DNA of 64,000 bases from Lachnoclostridium sp. An76 (GTDB lineage Bacteria > Bacillota > Clostridia > Lachnospirales > Lachnospiraceae). A program made the translations under genes and the position numbers. Below, piece after piece: positions 16,525-25,471 of the stretch. Position 1 is the stretch's first letter, and every line of letters starts with the position of its first letter. The stretch lies in the NCBI RefSeq assembly GCF_002161355.1, contig NZ_NFHL01000005.1:124001-188000 (forward strand). The letters run 5' to 3'. The notes below the pieces were generated by a model that worked only from the letters and a program-made list of their open reading frames with translations, was not told the origin of the DNA and ran no database searches.

Positions 16525-17784
16525 TTGTCTTTTAAAATTCTCAAAAACAATTGTTGTGGCCTTGATATCCACAAAACCTGGATCTATGCCTGCATCGGTA
16601 TTACAGATTCCCATGGGCGTACAGAGTATAAGCAGGCTCGCTTCTCTTCCTTTACAAAAGGTCTGCAGGAGCTGTGTAACTGGCTTGCAAAGTATCATTG
16701 TACTGACGTCTGCATGGAATCTACCGGCAAGTTTTGGATCCCTGTATTTAATATCCTCGAAAAGAATAATATCCACGTTACTCTTTCCCACCCCAAATAT
16801 ACCAAACCGCAGAAGGGAAATAAGACGGACCGCAAAGATGCCAAATGGATCTGTGATCTGTATATGTGCGGTATGGTCAAGCCCTCCTTTATCCCTCCCG
16901 CTGATATCCGTCAGCTAAGGGATCTGGTAAGATACCGTTTCAAGCTCACCTGTATGATCACCGGTGAAAAGAATCGTGCCCATAACTGTCTTACCGTCTC
17001 CAATTTTAAGTTGGACGAGGTCTTCTCTGATATATTTGGAAAATCTTCCCGTTCCATTACGGAACAAATTTTACAACACCCCGGGGGAACTTTTGATGTG
17101 GCACCTTTTGTTGACCGCAGATGTAAAACTCCTATTGAAGAGATACAGGCTGCTGTCGATGGTGCTATCTCAGCAGAACAGGCGGTGAAGCTCAGACAGT
17201 GTCTGGATCACATCGATGAATTAGAAAAGCACAAAGCAGAAATAGAACGGGAAATCTTTCGTCTCAGTGACAAATACGAAGAAGCCCTTAATCTTCTGCG
17301 AACCGTACCAGGATTCGATAAGAACCCAATGACTGCTATCCAGGTCATTTCTGAAATCGGTGCTGATATGTCTGTCTTCCCCACAGCCAAACACCTCGTT
17401 TCATGGGCAGGATGCTGTCCTCGTAATGATCAAAGTAATCAAAAAGTCAAATCAACTCGGATTTCCCGTGCTGGTTCTTATTTTAAACCAGTATTGGTGC
17501 AGATTGCAAATGCTTTGATCAAATCGAAGAAACATCCTGAGTTTACTACCCGTTATCGACGCATAAAATCTCGCCGTGGGCACAAGAAAGCCATCATCGC
17601 TGTCTGTCATATGCTCCTGACCGCTATCTGGCACATACTGACAGATTTAAAGCCGTATACTCCGGAAGGCTTTCTGGAACATCGTCCTGTAAAGCAATCA
17701 AAAGTACTGACTACTTCGCAGGCGCTTAATCTGCTGAAACAGAGGGGATATATCATCAAAGATGATACTGTTCCGGCCACCTGA
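16525..17784 (+). CDS. IS110-family transposase (TTG start)
   Basis: The 419-residue enzyme begins SFKILKNNCCGLDIHKTWIY after a TTG start with AGGAGG eight bases upstream (16511-16516). No ATG lies nearby. The RuvC-like DEDD residues are visible in GLDIHKTW, CMESTGKFWIP and NKTDRKDAKWI. The Transposase_20 part has TVPGFDKNPMTAIQVISEIG, WAGCCPRNDQSNQK and TRISRAGSYFKPVL, whose serine is the candidate nucleophile. It is intact and probably active. It splits an AAA-ATPase/PD-(D/E)XK gene on the opposite strand. It differs clearly from the transposase at 6594, so the two IS copies arrived independently. Confidence 0.92.
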   Translation: MSFKILKNNCCGLDIHKTWIYACIGITDSHGRTEYKQARFSSFTKGLQELCNWLAKYHCTDVCMESTGKFWIPVFNILEKNNIHVTLSHPKYTKPQKGNKTDRKDAKWICDLYMCGMVKPSFIPPADIRQLRDLVRYRFKLTCMITGEKNRAHNCLTVSNFKLDEVFSDIFGKSSRSITEQILQHPGGTFDVAPFVDRRCKTPIEEIQAAVDGAISAEQAVKLRQCLDHIDELEKHKAEIEREIFRLSDKYEEALNLLRTVPGFDKNPMTAIQVISEIGADMSVFPTAKHLVSWAGCCPRNDQSNQKVKSTRISRAGSYFKPVLVQIANALIKSKKHPEFTTRYRRIKSRRGHKKAIIAVCHMLLTAIWHILTDLKPYTPEGFLEHRPVKQSKVLTTSQALNLLKQRGYIIKDDTVPAT

Positions 17785-17817
17785 TTAGGTGTTGTTGTAT
17801 CAATATTAACTTTTTGG

Positions 17818-17841
17818 AAGCCACCGAAAGATGGCTTTTTC
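17818..17841 (+). terminator. Terminator after the IS110 transposase
   Basis: AAGCCA and TGGCTT arms with an 8 nt loop are followed by TTTTT, 33 bp after the transposase stop and inside the right end of the IS. Confidence 0.65.
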
Positions 17842-17887
17842 GTGCTGACCTTTGGTTTTTCTCTATCCGCTACGTAATTGTTTCACA

Positions 17888-18781
17888 CTTGATCACACTC
17901 CACGGATTATAGACTTCTGATTCACCAAACAGATAACCGTCATACCATTTCCGGACCGTCTCCAGATTTTCCTCAAGACCGTAATCTTTCAGCATCTGTT
18001 CCACCTCTTCCGGTGTAAAACCGAAATGCTCTGCAAAAGAATTATTCGTAATAGACACTACATTCAGATTATTCAAACCGGTAAAGATCGATTCCTTGCT
18101 GATTCGCAGACACCCGGTCACAACGGCAAACTCCAGATTGTCATTGGTCTTCAATGCGGACTCGAACAGCGACCGGATCAGGGCCACCATCCTGTCATAG
18201 AACCCGCTGAAATACGCGTTTTCCAGCGGAACGTCATACTCGTCGATCAAAATAACAGAACGCTGTCCTGTACAGGCATACAGACATTCAGACAAAAATT
18301 TTAACGAATCCGCATAATCGCTCTCCGTGCCTTTCAGATCGCGGATCCTCAGATAGCGTTCCAGCTTCGCATCTGTCAACGCACCGCTTGCTTCGATCTG
18401 CTTCCAGTGTCTGGAATATTCTGATTCTACTGCTTTTGTCAGCATATCATAAGCAAGATCATACGAATACTGCTTCATGGATTTCAGAGAGATACTGATC
18501 ACAGGATATTTTCCCATATGGGAAAGATATTTTTCTCCCGCGTCCATGATCTTCAGCCCCTGAAACAGGCTGCTGTTATCTTTTTCCCCTTTTTCAAAGA
18601 AATATCGGAGAATGCTCATATTCAGTGTTTTGCCGAATCTCCGGGGCCGGGTAAAGAGATTGACCTTCCCCTTCATATCCAGCAGTTCTTTGATAAACAG
18701 TGTCTTATCCACGAAATAATAGCCGTGTTCCCTGAGATCTTCGAAATTCTCCACGCCGATCGGCAGAGGTATCCATTCCAT
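17888..18781 (-). pseudogene. N-terminal half of an AAA-ATPase/PD-(D/E)XK protein (IS-interrupted)
   Basis: The half begins MEWIPLPIGVENFEDLREHG, preceded by GGGAGG eight bases upstream. It has the family's YYFVDKTLFIKELL motif, a Walker A-like RPRRFGKTLNMSIL, Walker B VILIDEYDVPL and sensor VVTGCLRISKESIFTGLNN. It ends at YNPWSVIK. After that, IS sequence adds CETIT and a stop. This would be the ATPase part of a protein of about 560 residues. Its C-terminal nuclease-like half is at 15420-16211. Because the split falls between the ATPase lid and the nuclease domain, function is probably lost. Confidence 0.87.
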
Positions 18782-18892
18782 ACAAAACGCCTCCCTTCCA
18801 GATGTAGTTACATTTTACTACGTCCGAAAAAGAGGCGCAAGGTTCAGTATATTACGGATTTCAGGATACTCCTGTTAACAAAAGGCAGCAGT

Positions 18893-20638
18893 TCACCCAT
18901 CCGGCAGGCTGTCCCGAACGCACAGCGCTCCATACCCCAGCTGGGCGTTCGGCCACTCGCTGTACCCCGGCAGTTCCCTCGCCCCGCGCCTTAAGTACGC
19001 TTTCACTTTCTCCCCATACAGATAGGGATCATTGCCCCGCACGATCCCCCACTCCATCAGGAGCGCAGCGCTCCCGGTCACAAACGGCGCGGCAAACGAA
19101 GTCCCGGAGAAAGCCCGGTAACCGCCGCCCGGGACAGGCGCATTCACCCTCACGCCAGGAGCCGCAAGGTCAGGCTTCGGCACGCCGCTCCCCTCATACA
19201 CTGCCGCCGGCCCTCTTCCGGAAAAGTCCGCGTAGGAAAATGTTCTTGCGTCATATGCCGCCACAGTGACGACAAGGGATGCCGTAGAGGGGATCGTCAG
19301 TGTAGAAGAACTGTTGGGAAGCAAAAACGCAGTCCCCACATTCAGCGCCTCCTGAGCGGGAAGCCACATCTGATAACTGCCATCCACGATCCGCCGAGGT
19401 GTGAGCACGAGTTTCCATACGCCGCTGTCTATATAGGATTCTCTGGGAATAAACGAAAGATAGATCTCCTGTTTCACACTGTATGGCTTCGGCTCCCCGT
19501 AATAGATCAGAAGCTCTGTTCCGCCCAGAACAAATCTCTGAGGTCCCAGTATCTCCCTGAACGGGCCGATCCGGGTGCCGGACGGATCAACGACCGAGAT
19601 ATCCATCTCATCGACATAGGATTTCCATATCTGCACATTCAGTGACGGCTCCATCTGCTGCACTGCCAGTTCCACTGTCTTTTCTTCTTCATCCGATACC
19701 CGCCCCGCCGCATGGCCGGCTGAAGTCCCTTCATTCCCGCTACCCACGCAGATCACATTTTTCCACGTATCGGAGATATCATTCAGAAAGCGCTCCACAA
19801 GGGAAGTCCCGTCATGGGAGCCATACGTATTGCCGAAACTGATGTTGACCGCGACCGGCTTCTTAAGTTCGAGCGCTTTACGGATCACATAATCCACACC
19901 CGTCATGAGCTCCGTCGTCCTGGGAAAGCCCTCGGTCTGCGGCGCGCCCATCTTTACCACAATCAGCTCCGCTTCCGGCGCAGCTCCCCGGTACCGCTGT
20001 CCCTCGCTGCCTGCGCCGTTTCCCGCTGCGATCCCGGCTACCGCTGTCCCGTGCCCGCTCATATCCCGGCTCGGAACGATCCGGTACCGCTCTCTTTCTT
20101 CCGGCTCCGTCAGCGCCGTATTGATTTCTTCCCGCGTAAATTCCGTGCCGGATGCATATCCCTCAGGCGGACTGCCGGGGATTGTCTGGTCCCACAGCGC
20201 CGCGATCCTCGTCGTGCCGTCCTCATTGCGGAAAGCCGGATGCGCGTAATCAATCCCGCTGTCTACGACCCCGATCAGGATCCCCTGTCCACTCAAAGAA
20301 TAAGGCGGGAACTGCACAGCATCGATACATGATGCCTGCCTTCCCGCCTCAGCCTCAAAATACAGGCTCTTGGGCTTCTCGATAAATTCGATCTCTGTCA
20401 GACCCGCCAGTTCCCCAATGCGTTCCTCCCGGATAACGACAACGGCATACCCGTTCATGAGCTCTGTGACAGACACAGCAATCTCCCGCGCAGCTTCCAG
20501 CGTTCCCGAATACTTAACGATCAGCTCCCACGCTCTCGTCCCGGGGTCATACCCCGTCTCCAGTTCCCCGGACCGTTCCCGCTCCTCCGGAGTGGCCTCC
20601 AGCGCCAGGTTCAGGATATTTTCTATTTTCTGGCTCAT
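18893..20638 (-). CDS. S8 subtilisin-family protease, Csp-like
   Basis: The 581-residue protease has the complete catalytic triad: Asp in IGVVDSGIDYAHPAF, His in SGHGTAVAGIAAG and Ser in FSGTSFAAPFVTG. An oxyanion Asn lies in VGSGNEGTSAGH. Between Asn and Ser it carries a beta-sandwich insertion (WKSYVDEMDISVVDPSGTRI onward), which is the jelly-roll domain of Csp germination proteases. The N-terminal 95 residues resemble a Csp prodomain. There is no signal peptide. Csp proteins cut pro-SleC during spore germination, and many Lachnospiraceae carry several Csp-like copies. A germination role is a family-based inference. AAGGAG precedes the ATG at 20638. An upstream in-frame start lacks one. Confidence 0.85.
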   Translation of the reverse strand: MSQKIENILNLALEATPEERERSGELETGYDPGTRAWELIVKYSGTLEAAREIAVSVTELMNGYAVVVIREERIGELAGLTEIEFIEKPKSLYFEAEAGRQASCIDAVQFPPYSLSGQGILIGVVDSGIDYAHPAFRNEDGTTRIAALWDQTIPGSPPEGYASGTEFTREEINTALTEPEERERYRIVPSRDMSGHGTAVAGIAAGNGAGSEGQRYRGAAPEAELIVVKMGAPQTEGFPRTTELMTGVDYVIRKALELKKPVAVNISFGNTYGSHDGTSLVERFLNDISDTWKNVICVGSGNEGTSAGHAAGRVSDEEEKTVELAVQQMEPSLNVQIWKSYVDEMDISVVDPSGTRIGPFREILGPQRFVLGGTELLIYYGEPKPYSVKQEIYLSFIPRESYIDSGVWKLVLTPRRIVDGSYQMWLPAQEALNVGTAFLLPNSSSTLTIPSTASLVVTVAAYDARTFSYADFSGRGPAAVYEGSGVPKPDLAAPGVRVNAPVPGGGYRAFSGTSFAAPFVTGSAALLMEWGIVRGNDPYLYGEKVKAYLRRGARELPGYSEWPNAQLGYGALCVRDSLPDG

Positions 20639-20751
20639 CTTTTTCTCCTTCTCACAGCTTTTGCCATTCTGCCCGTCTTTCTCCCATCGGGATCCAGACC
20701 GGGGATGGTTCATCTTATGCAGAAGGAGTCTGATTTATTTTCTCAATCACG

Positions 20752-21975
20752 TTATTTCCTGTACGCAAAGAGGGGAAGCCCGTCTTTGACCGGCACTTTC
20801 ACCTCTCCCTGGATCAGGGGCAGGGCATACTCGATAAACTCTTTCCCCACATCTGATCCGTGCTCTGTGATCCACTCCAGAGGGACGCCCTTCTCCTGGT
20901 TGCAGATCAGGTTTATATCCTCAGTCACATAATCCACCCGGTAATCCTCTCCCGGCACGCGGCGGAATGCGACCATCTTCCCGGTCTCGCCCTCAAGCGC
21001 GCATTTCACCCCGTAAGCCCCGGAAGCGATCGCCTCCTTCTGGTCTGTCCCGGAAAGCATGGCAGAGGAACACCTCTGGCATACATTGAGCTCGATCGAG
21101 CGGACTTTCACGCCGAGTCGGTCTTTGACCAGATTTTCCAGATATTTCCCGGAGCCGGTGAGCATCTTGTGCCCGAACGTGTCCACGCCCACATCGCTCG
21201 ACAGCTCACAGATAAAAGTCCCTTTCCCGTCATTGATCCCCTCGGAGATGCAGACGATCACATTCGGCGTTTTCTCAAGCGCCGTCTCCACATCTCTGAT
21301 GAACTGCTCTGTGTCAAACGCAGTCTCCGGCAGGTAGATGAGCACCGGGTTATCCCCCTCATACCTGCGCGCCAGAGCGCTGGCAGCAGTCAGCCATCCC
21401 GCGTGGCGTCCCATGATCTCCACGATGGTGACCGATTTTTTATTATCATACACAGACGCGTCCACTGCGATCTCCCTGACCGTAGACGCCACATACTTCG
21501 CCGCGCTCCCGAATCCCGGGGTGTGGTCCGTCTTTACAAGGTCATTGTCTATCGTCTTCGGGATTCCCATAAAACGGATATCACTGCCTGTCTTCTCCGC
21601 ATAGCGCGACAGCTTGCTCACAGTATCCATGGAATCATTTCCCCCGATATAAAAGAAATATCCGATCCCATACTCCTCAAACCGTTCGAACAGCTTCGGG
21701 TACACTTCATCCTCCAGATCTTCCGGCAGTTTATATCTGCACGAGCCCAGGTATGAACCCGGCGTCGTCTTCACCAGCTCCAGCTCGCCGGAGCGCTCCA
21801 GCGGCTCCATGTCCATGACCTGCCCGTTTAAAAATCCTTCGATCCCATTGACCATCCCATACACAGTCCCAAACGAATCCTCCCTGTTCAGAGCTTCATA
21901 CACTACCCCGTACAGACTTGCATTGATAACAGCGGTCGGTCCGCCGGACTGTCCTACGATCACATTTCTTTTCAT
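20752..21975 (-). CDS. pfkA: 6-phosphofructokinase, probably PPi-dependent type
   Basis: The 407-residue enzyme has GQSGGPTAVINAS, YIGGNDSMDTVSKL, GIPKTIDNDLVKTDHTPGFG and IMGRHAGWLTAASAL, the PFK substrate loops. It phosphorylates fructose 6-phosphate in glycolysis. Lysine in PKTIDND, and no glycine in the GGNDS loop where ATP enzymes have GGDGS, point to pyrophosphate as donor. Related long PFKs that use ATP exist, so the donor is not settled. The ATG at 21975 has AGGAGG six bases upstream and is preferred over one six codons earlier. It is transcribed toward the Csp-like protease gene and divergently from a glycosyltransferase. Confidence 0.9.
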   Translation of the reverse strand: MKRNVIVGQSGGPTAVINASLYGVVYEALNREDSFGTVYGMVNGIEGFLNGQVMDMEPLERSGELELVKTTPGSYLGSCRYKLPEDLEDEVYPKLFERFEEYGIGYFFYIGGNDSMDTVSKLSRYAEKTGSDIRFMGIPKTIDNDLVKTDHTPGFGSAAKYVASTVREIAVDASVYDNKKSVTIVEIMGRHAGWLTAASALARRYEGDNPVLIYLPETAFDTEQFIRDVETALEKTPNVIVCISEGINDGKGTFICELSSDVGVDTFGHKMLTGSGKYLENLVKDRLGVKVRSIELNVCQRCSSAMLSGTDQKEAIASGAYGVKCALEGETGKMVAFRRVPGEDYRVDYVTEDINLICNQEKGVPLEWITEHGSDVGKEFIEYALPLIQGEVKVPVKDGLPLFAYRK

Positions 21976-22056
21976 CCGTTTCCTCCTTGACAACTCCCGC
22001 GCCAGACAAGGCGCTCCTCGTATTCAGCATCTCTACTATATCCGAAAAAATAAAAT

Positions 22057-22086
22057 TTTACAATATATAAGAAAGAATGGTATACT
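22057..22086 (+). promoter_or_regulatory. Promoter of the GT2 gene
   Basis: TTTACA, an 18 nt spacer and TATACT lie about 40 bp upstream of the glycosyltransferase start, in the divergent gap with the phosphofructokinase. Confidence 0.6.
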
Positions 22087-22127
22087 ATAACCAGTGACAA
22101 AAAGTATCCCGAGGGAGGAAATCATCT

Positions 22128-23144
22128 ATGAAATATATTTCATTTGCCATTCCTTGTTACAATTCAGAAGCCTATATGGAAAAAGCGATCAACTCCATCC
22201 TGCCGGGAGGCGAGGACGTGGAGATCATCGTGGTCAACGACGGCTCCAAAGACGGCACCCAGGAGATCGCGGAGCGCTACCAGGAAAAATACCCCACCAT
22301 CGTCAAAGCTGTGAAAAAAGAAAACGGCGGACACGGGGATGCTGTCAACTGCGGGCTCGCCCACGCAACAGGAAAATATTTCAAAGTTGTGGACAGCGAT
22401 GACTGGGTGGACGAGGAGTCACTCATAAAGATCCTGGACGCGGTCAAAGGATTTGTCGAGGCAGATTCCCAGGTAGATATGGTGATCGCAAACTATGTCT
22501 ATGAAAAAGTAGGCATGCCGCACAAAAAAGTCATCCGGTATGACAATGTGCTCCCGGAGAACCAGATCTTCCGCTGGGACGACATCGGCCGTTTCCGCCT
22601 GGATCAGTACATCCTCATGCACTCTGTCATCTACCGCACGGAAATGCTGAAGCTGTGCCAGCTGGAACTGCCGAAGCACACCTTCTACGTGGATAACATC
22701 TATGTGTACTATCCGCTCCCGCATGTGCGCACACTGTATTACCTGAATGTGGACTTTTACAGGTACTTCATCGGGCGCGAAGACCAGTCCGTCAATGAAA
22801 AAGTCATGATCAGCCGGATCGACCAGCAGCTCTTTGTGACAAAAGCCATGGTCTCCATGTACGAACTCCGCCTGATCACAAGCAAAAAACTGAGGAAATA
22901 CATGGTCAACTACCTTGCCATCATGATGACCGTGTCCTCGATCCTCTGTATCCGCTCAAAGAAAAAGGAAAACCTGATCAAGAAAAAAGAATTGTGGGAT
23001 TACCTGAAAAAGAAAGACTACAAGACCTACATGAAGATCCGCTACGGCATCCTGGGACAGACCATGAACCTGCCCGGACGCCCCGGACGGAAAGTGTCAT
23101 CGCTGGCATACAGCGTGGCAAGACGGCTCATCGGGTTTAATTAA
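22128..23144 (+). CDS. Family 2 glycosyltransferase
   Basis: The 338-residue enzyme has the GT-A fold start ISFAIPCYNSEAYMEKAINSI, the nucleotide-sugar acidic motif IIVVNDGSKDGT, GGHGDAVNCGLAHATG and the DxD-type VVDSDDWVDEESL. No transmembrane helix is evident, and the C-terminus is basic (RPGRKVSSLAYSVARRLI), consistent with peripheral membrane attachment. It should transfer a sugar from a nucleotide donor to a lipid- or glycan-linked acceptor. Donor and acceptor are unknown. GAGGGAGG lies upstream of the ATG. It is a single-gene unit. Its TAA stop is the first triplet of the giant palindrome at 23142. Confidence 0.88.
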   Translation: MKYISFAIPCYNSEAYMEKAINSILPGGEDVEIIVVNDGSKDGTQEIAERYQEKYPTIVKAVKKENGGHGDAVNCGLAHATGKYFKVVDSDDWVDEESLIKILDAVKGFVEADSQVDMVIANYVYEKVGMPHKKVIRYDNVLPENQIFRWDDIGRFRLDQYILMHSVIYRTEMLKLCQLELPKHTFYVDNIYVYYPLPHVRTLYYLNVDFYRYFIGREDQSVNEKVMISRIDQQLFVTKAMVSMYELRLITSKKLRKYMVNYLAIMMTVSSILCIRSKKKENLIKKKELWDYLKKKDYKTYMKIRYGILGQTMNLPGRPGRKVSSLAYSVARRLIGFN

Positions 23145-23491
23145 ATCTGTATTTGCGGGGGTGCTTCCGATCGGATGCACGCAGAAAACCGACCCTTTGA
23201 TGCACCTTTCGCGGCGGACGGGGATATGGCGGCGGTGACTTGGAGTAATCTGCCGGAAAGACTTAAAAGAATGGGATGCGGCGTTAATTTCAAAGCGGAT
23301 GCCTGAGCCGCAGGCGAATCTTCCGCTTTGAAATTGTCCTTAGCCGTATCCCATTCTTTTTACGTCTTTCCCAGATTACGGAACCGGAACCTGAGCCATA
23401 TCCCCGTCCGCCGCGAAAACGTCCTGCAACAAACCAACGGTTTTCGGACGTCATATCTACAAGGAAGGCTCCCCCGCAAATGCAGATTTAA
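23142..23491. repeat. Giant imperfect palindrome, type 1, copy 1
   Basis: About 345 bp fold into two arms of about 170 nt. Ends AAATCTGTATTTGCGGGGG and (inverted) AAATCTGCATTTGCGGGGG pair. So do GCGGCGGACGGGGATATGG, AAAGAATGGGAT and ATTTCAAAGCGGA with the opposite arm. The turn is at about 23310. There is no coding capacity. The ends supply the stop codons of the two convergent genes (glycosyltransferase TAA and purD TAA). Copy 2 is at 54372-54719. Confidence 0.9.
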
Positions 23492-24759
23492 GCTTCATCG
23501 ATTGCCTTCCCGATATCGTGTCTCATATACTTATTCTCAAACTGCACCCACTCGGTCGCGGCGTATGCATTCTTTCTCGCCTCTTTCAGGTCTTTCCCCT
23601 TTGCCGTCACTCCGAGCACGCGGCCGCCGTTTGTCACGATCTGATCCCCGTCGAACTTTGTCCCAGCATGGAAGCAGTAATACCCATCATGCTTTTTGAA
23701 CTCGTCCAGACCGCTGATGGGGAATCCTTTCTCATACTTCACCGGATAGCCTTCGGATGCGAGCACCACGCACACAGCCGCGTTATCTTCAAACTGGAGA
23801 TCGATCTGGTCCAGAGTGCCGTCGATACATGCCTCGACCACGTCGATAATGTCATTTTTCATGCGCGGGAGCACGACCTGCGCCTCCGGGTCGCCGAACC
23901 TTGCATTGTACTCCAGCACCTTCGGTCCGTCTGCCGTGAGCATCAGCCCAAAGAAGATCACGCCTTTGAACGGACGTCCTTCCGCTGCCATGGCGTCCAC
24001 AGTAGGCTGATAGATATGCTGCTCGCAGAATGCTTCTACCTCTTTTGTGTAGAACGGGCTCGGAGAAAATGTCCCCATGCCGCCTGTATTCAGGCCTGTA
24101 TCCCCGTCCCCTGCGCGCTTGTGGTCCTGGGCGCTTGTCATGGTCTTGATGGTCTTTCCATCTACGAAGGAGAGAACGGATACTTCCCTGCCTGTCATGA
24201 ATTCTTCAATGACCATCTCATTTCCCGCTGTCCCGAACTTCTTGTCCAGCATGATCGTCTTCACGCCCTCTTTCGCCTCTTCCAGGTTCTGGCAGATGAG
24301 CACGCCTTTCCCGAGCGCCAGCCCGTCCGCTTTCAGGACAATGGGGAATTTTGCCGTCTCCAGATAGGCGAGCGCCTTGTCCGGGTCAGTGAAATTCTCG
24401 TATGCCGCTGTGGGGATATTATATTTCTTCATCAGGTCCTTGGAAAACGCCTTGGATCCCTCGAGGATCGCGGCATTTTTCTTCGGTCCGAACGTGCGGA
24501 TCCCTGCTTCTTCCAGCACGTCCACAAGACCTCCAACCAGCGGGTCATCCATCCCCACGATGCACAGGTCGATCTCTTTCTCTTTTGCAAATGCCGCCAG
24601 CTTATCGAACTCCATGGGGCCGATATCCACGCACTCTGCATACTCTGCGATCCCCGCATTTCCCGGAGCACAGTAGATCTTATCTGCCCGCGGGCTCTTC
24701 GCCACGCTCGCCGCTATGGCATGTTCTCTTCCGCCGCTTCCAACGATCAGTACTTTCAT
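23488..24759 (-). CDS. purD: Phosphoribosylamine--glycine ligase
   Basis: The 423-residue enzyme begins MKVLIVGSGGREHAIA, the PurD signature, and has an ATP-grasp core: FPIVLKADGLALGKGVLIC, EEFMTGREVSVLSF, GGMGTFSPSPFYT, and LEYNARFGDPEAQVVLPRM for metal binding. It joins glycine to phosphoribosylamine in step two of purine synthesis. Length is normal for the family. It is the last gene of the purE-purM-purN-purD operon and begins 13 bp after the purN stop. Its own stop codon lies in the terminal repeat of the giant palindrome, which is therefore the first structure downstream and may end the transcript. Confidence 0.97.
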   Translation of the reverse strand: MKVLIVGSGGREHAIAASVAKSPRADKIYCAPGNAGIAEYAECVDIGPMEFDKLAAFAKEKEIDLCIVGMDDPLVGGLVDVLEEAGIRTFGPKKNAAILEGSKAFSKDLMKKYNIPTAAYENFTDPDKALAYLETAKFPIVLKADGLALGKGVLICQNLEEAKEGVKTIMLDKKFGTAGNEMVIEEFMTGREVSVLSFVDGKTIKTMTSAQDHKRAGDGDTGLNTGGMGTFSPSPFYTKEVEAFCEQHIYQPTVDAMAAEGRPFKGVIFFGLMLTADGPKVLEYNARFGDPEAQVVLPRMKNDIIDVVEACIDGTLDQIDLQFEDNAAVCVVLASEGYPVKYEKGFPISGLDEFKKHDGYYCFHAGTKFDGDQIVTNGGRVLGVTAKGKDLKEARKNAYAATEWVQFENKYMRHDIGKAIDEA

Positions 24760-24772
24760 AAGTAACCTCCTC

Positions 24773-25471
24773 TTATTTGCTTATCACCGCATGGCTGCCC
24801 TCAACGGTTACCCTGCCGTTTGCGATCAGGTCGATGGCCCGGGGCAGGATCTTCCACTCCGCCTGCTCCATGACTCTCCTCTGGAGGATCTCCGGGGTAT
24901 CGCCCTGCTCTACTTCCACTGCCTTCTGGAGAATGATCGGTCCGGTATCTGTCCCTTCATCCACGAAATGCACGGTCGCGCCGACAACCTTCACCCCGCG
25001 CTGAAGCGCCGCCTCGTGTACCTTCAGTCCATAATATCCCTTTCCGCAGAAAGACGGGATCAGGGACGGATGGATATTGATCATGCGGTTGCGGTACTGC
25101 GCGGTCATCTCCGGCGGGATCACTACCAGAAATCCTGCCAGGACTACAAGATCCGGCTCATATCCATTCACTGCTTCCAGCAGTTTTTCATTAAAGATCT
25201 CTCTGGTCTCGTAATCTTTTGGAGAAATACATTTTGAGGGGATGCCGTTCTCCTCCGCGCGCTTCAGGGCATATGCGTTCCTGTTATTGCTGATGACTCC
25301 CGCGATCACAGTATTCGTGATACTGCCGTCCTTCACACGGTCAATGATCGCCTGGAGGTTTGTCCCCCCGCCGGATACCATCACCACGATCCGGCACGGT
25401 CCGGACGATTTTCCTTCACGGACGCCTGCTCCTGCACATTCCGTGCCGGATCCGGCCTTTGTCTCTAACAT
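24773..25471 (-). CDS. purN: Phosphoribosylglycinamide formyltransferase
   Basis: The 232-residue protein carries the GART fold: RIVVMVSGGGTNLQAIIDRV, VISNNRNAYALKRAEENGI, catalytic region AGFLVVIPPEMTAQYRNRMINIHPSLIPSF (Asn-His pair) and HFVDEGTDTGPIILQ with the catalytic Asp. It uses 10-formyl-THF to formylate GAR. An unusual leader of about 25 residues precedes the domain. The start is supported by AGGAG seven bases upstream and by a 7 bp overlap with the purM stop, so the extension is probably translated. It is the third gene of the pur operon. Confidence 0.96.
   Translation of the reverse strand: MLETKAGSGTECAGAGVREGKSSGPCRIVVMVSGGGTNLQAIIDRVKDGSITNTVIAGVISNNRNAYALKRAEENGIPSKCISPKDYETREIFNEKLLEAVNGYEPDLVVLAGFLVVIPPEMTAQYRNRMINIHPSLIPSFCGKGYYGLKVHEAALQRGVKVVGATVHFVDEGTDTGPIILQKAVEVEQGDTPEILQRRVMEQAEWKILPRAIDLIANGRVTVEGSHAVISK

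Larger units (their letters stand above)
16212..17887. mobile_element. IS110-family insertion sequence (IS110-group layout)
   Basis: The limits come from reconstructing the interrupted host gene: flank ...CACATA ends near 16211 and CTTGATC... resumes near 17888, plus or minus 2 bp. There is no target duplication, as expected. The long non-coding end (about 313 bp) precedes the transposase and the short one (103 bp) follows it. This is the IS110-group layout, opposite to the other IS in this window. Confidence 0.8.

Noticed and set aside
23518-24765. 415-codon plus-strand frame
   Set aside because: Antisense shadow of purD, which has full conserved motifs on the minus strand.
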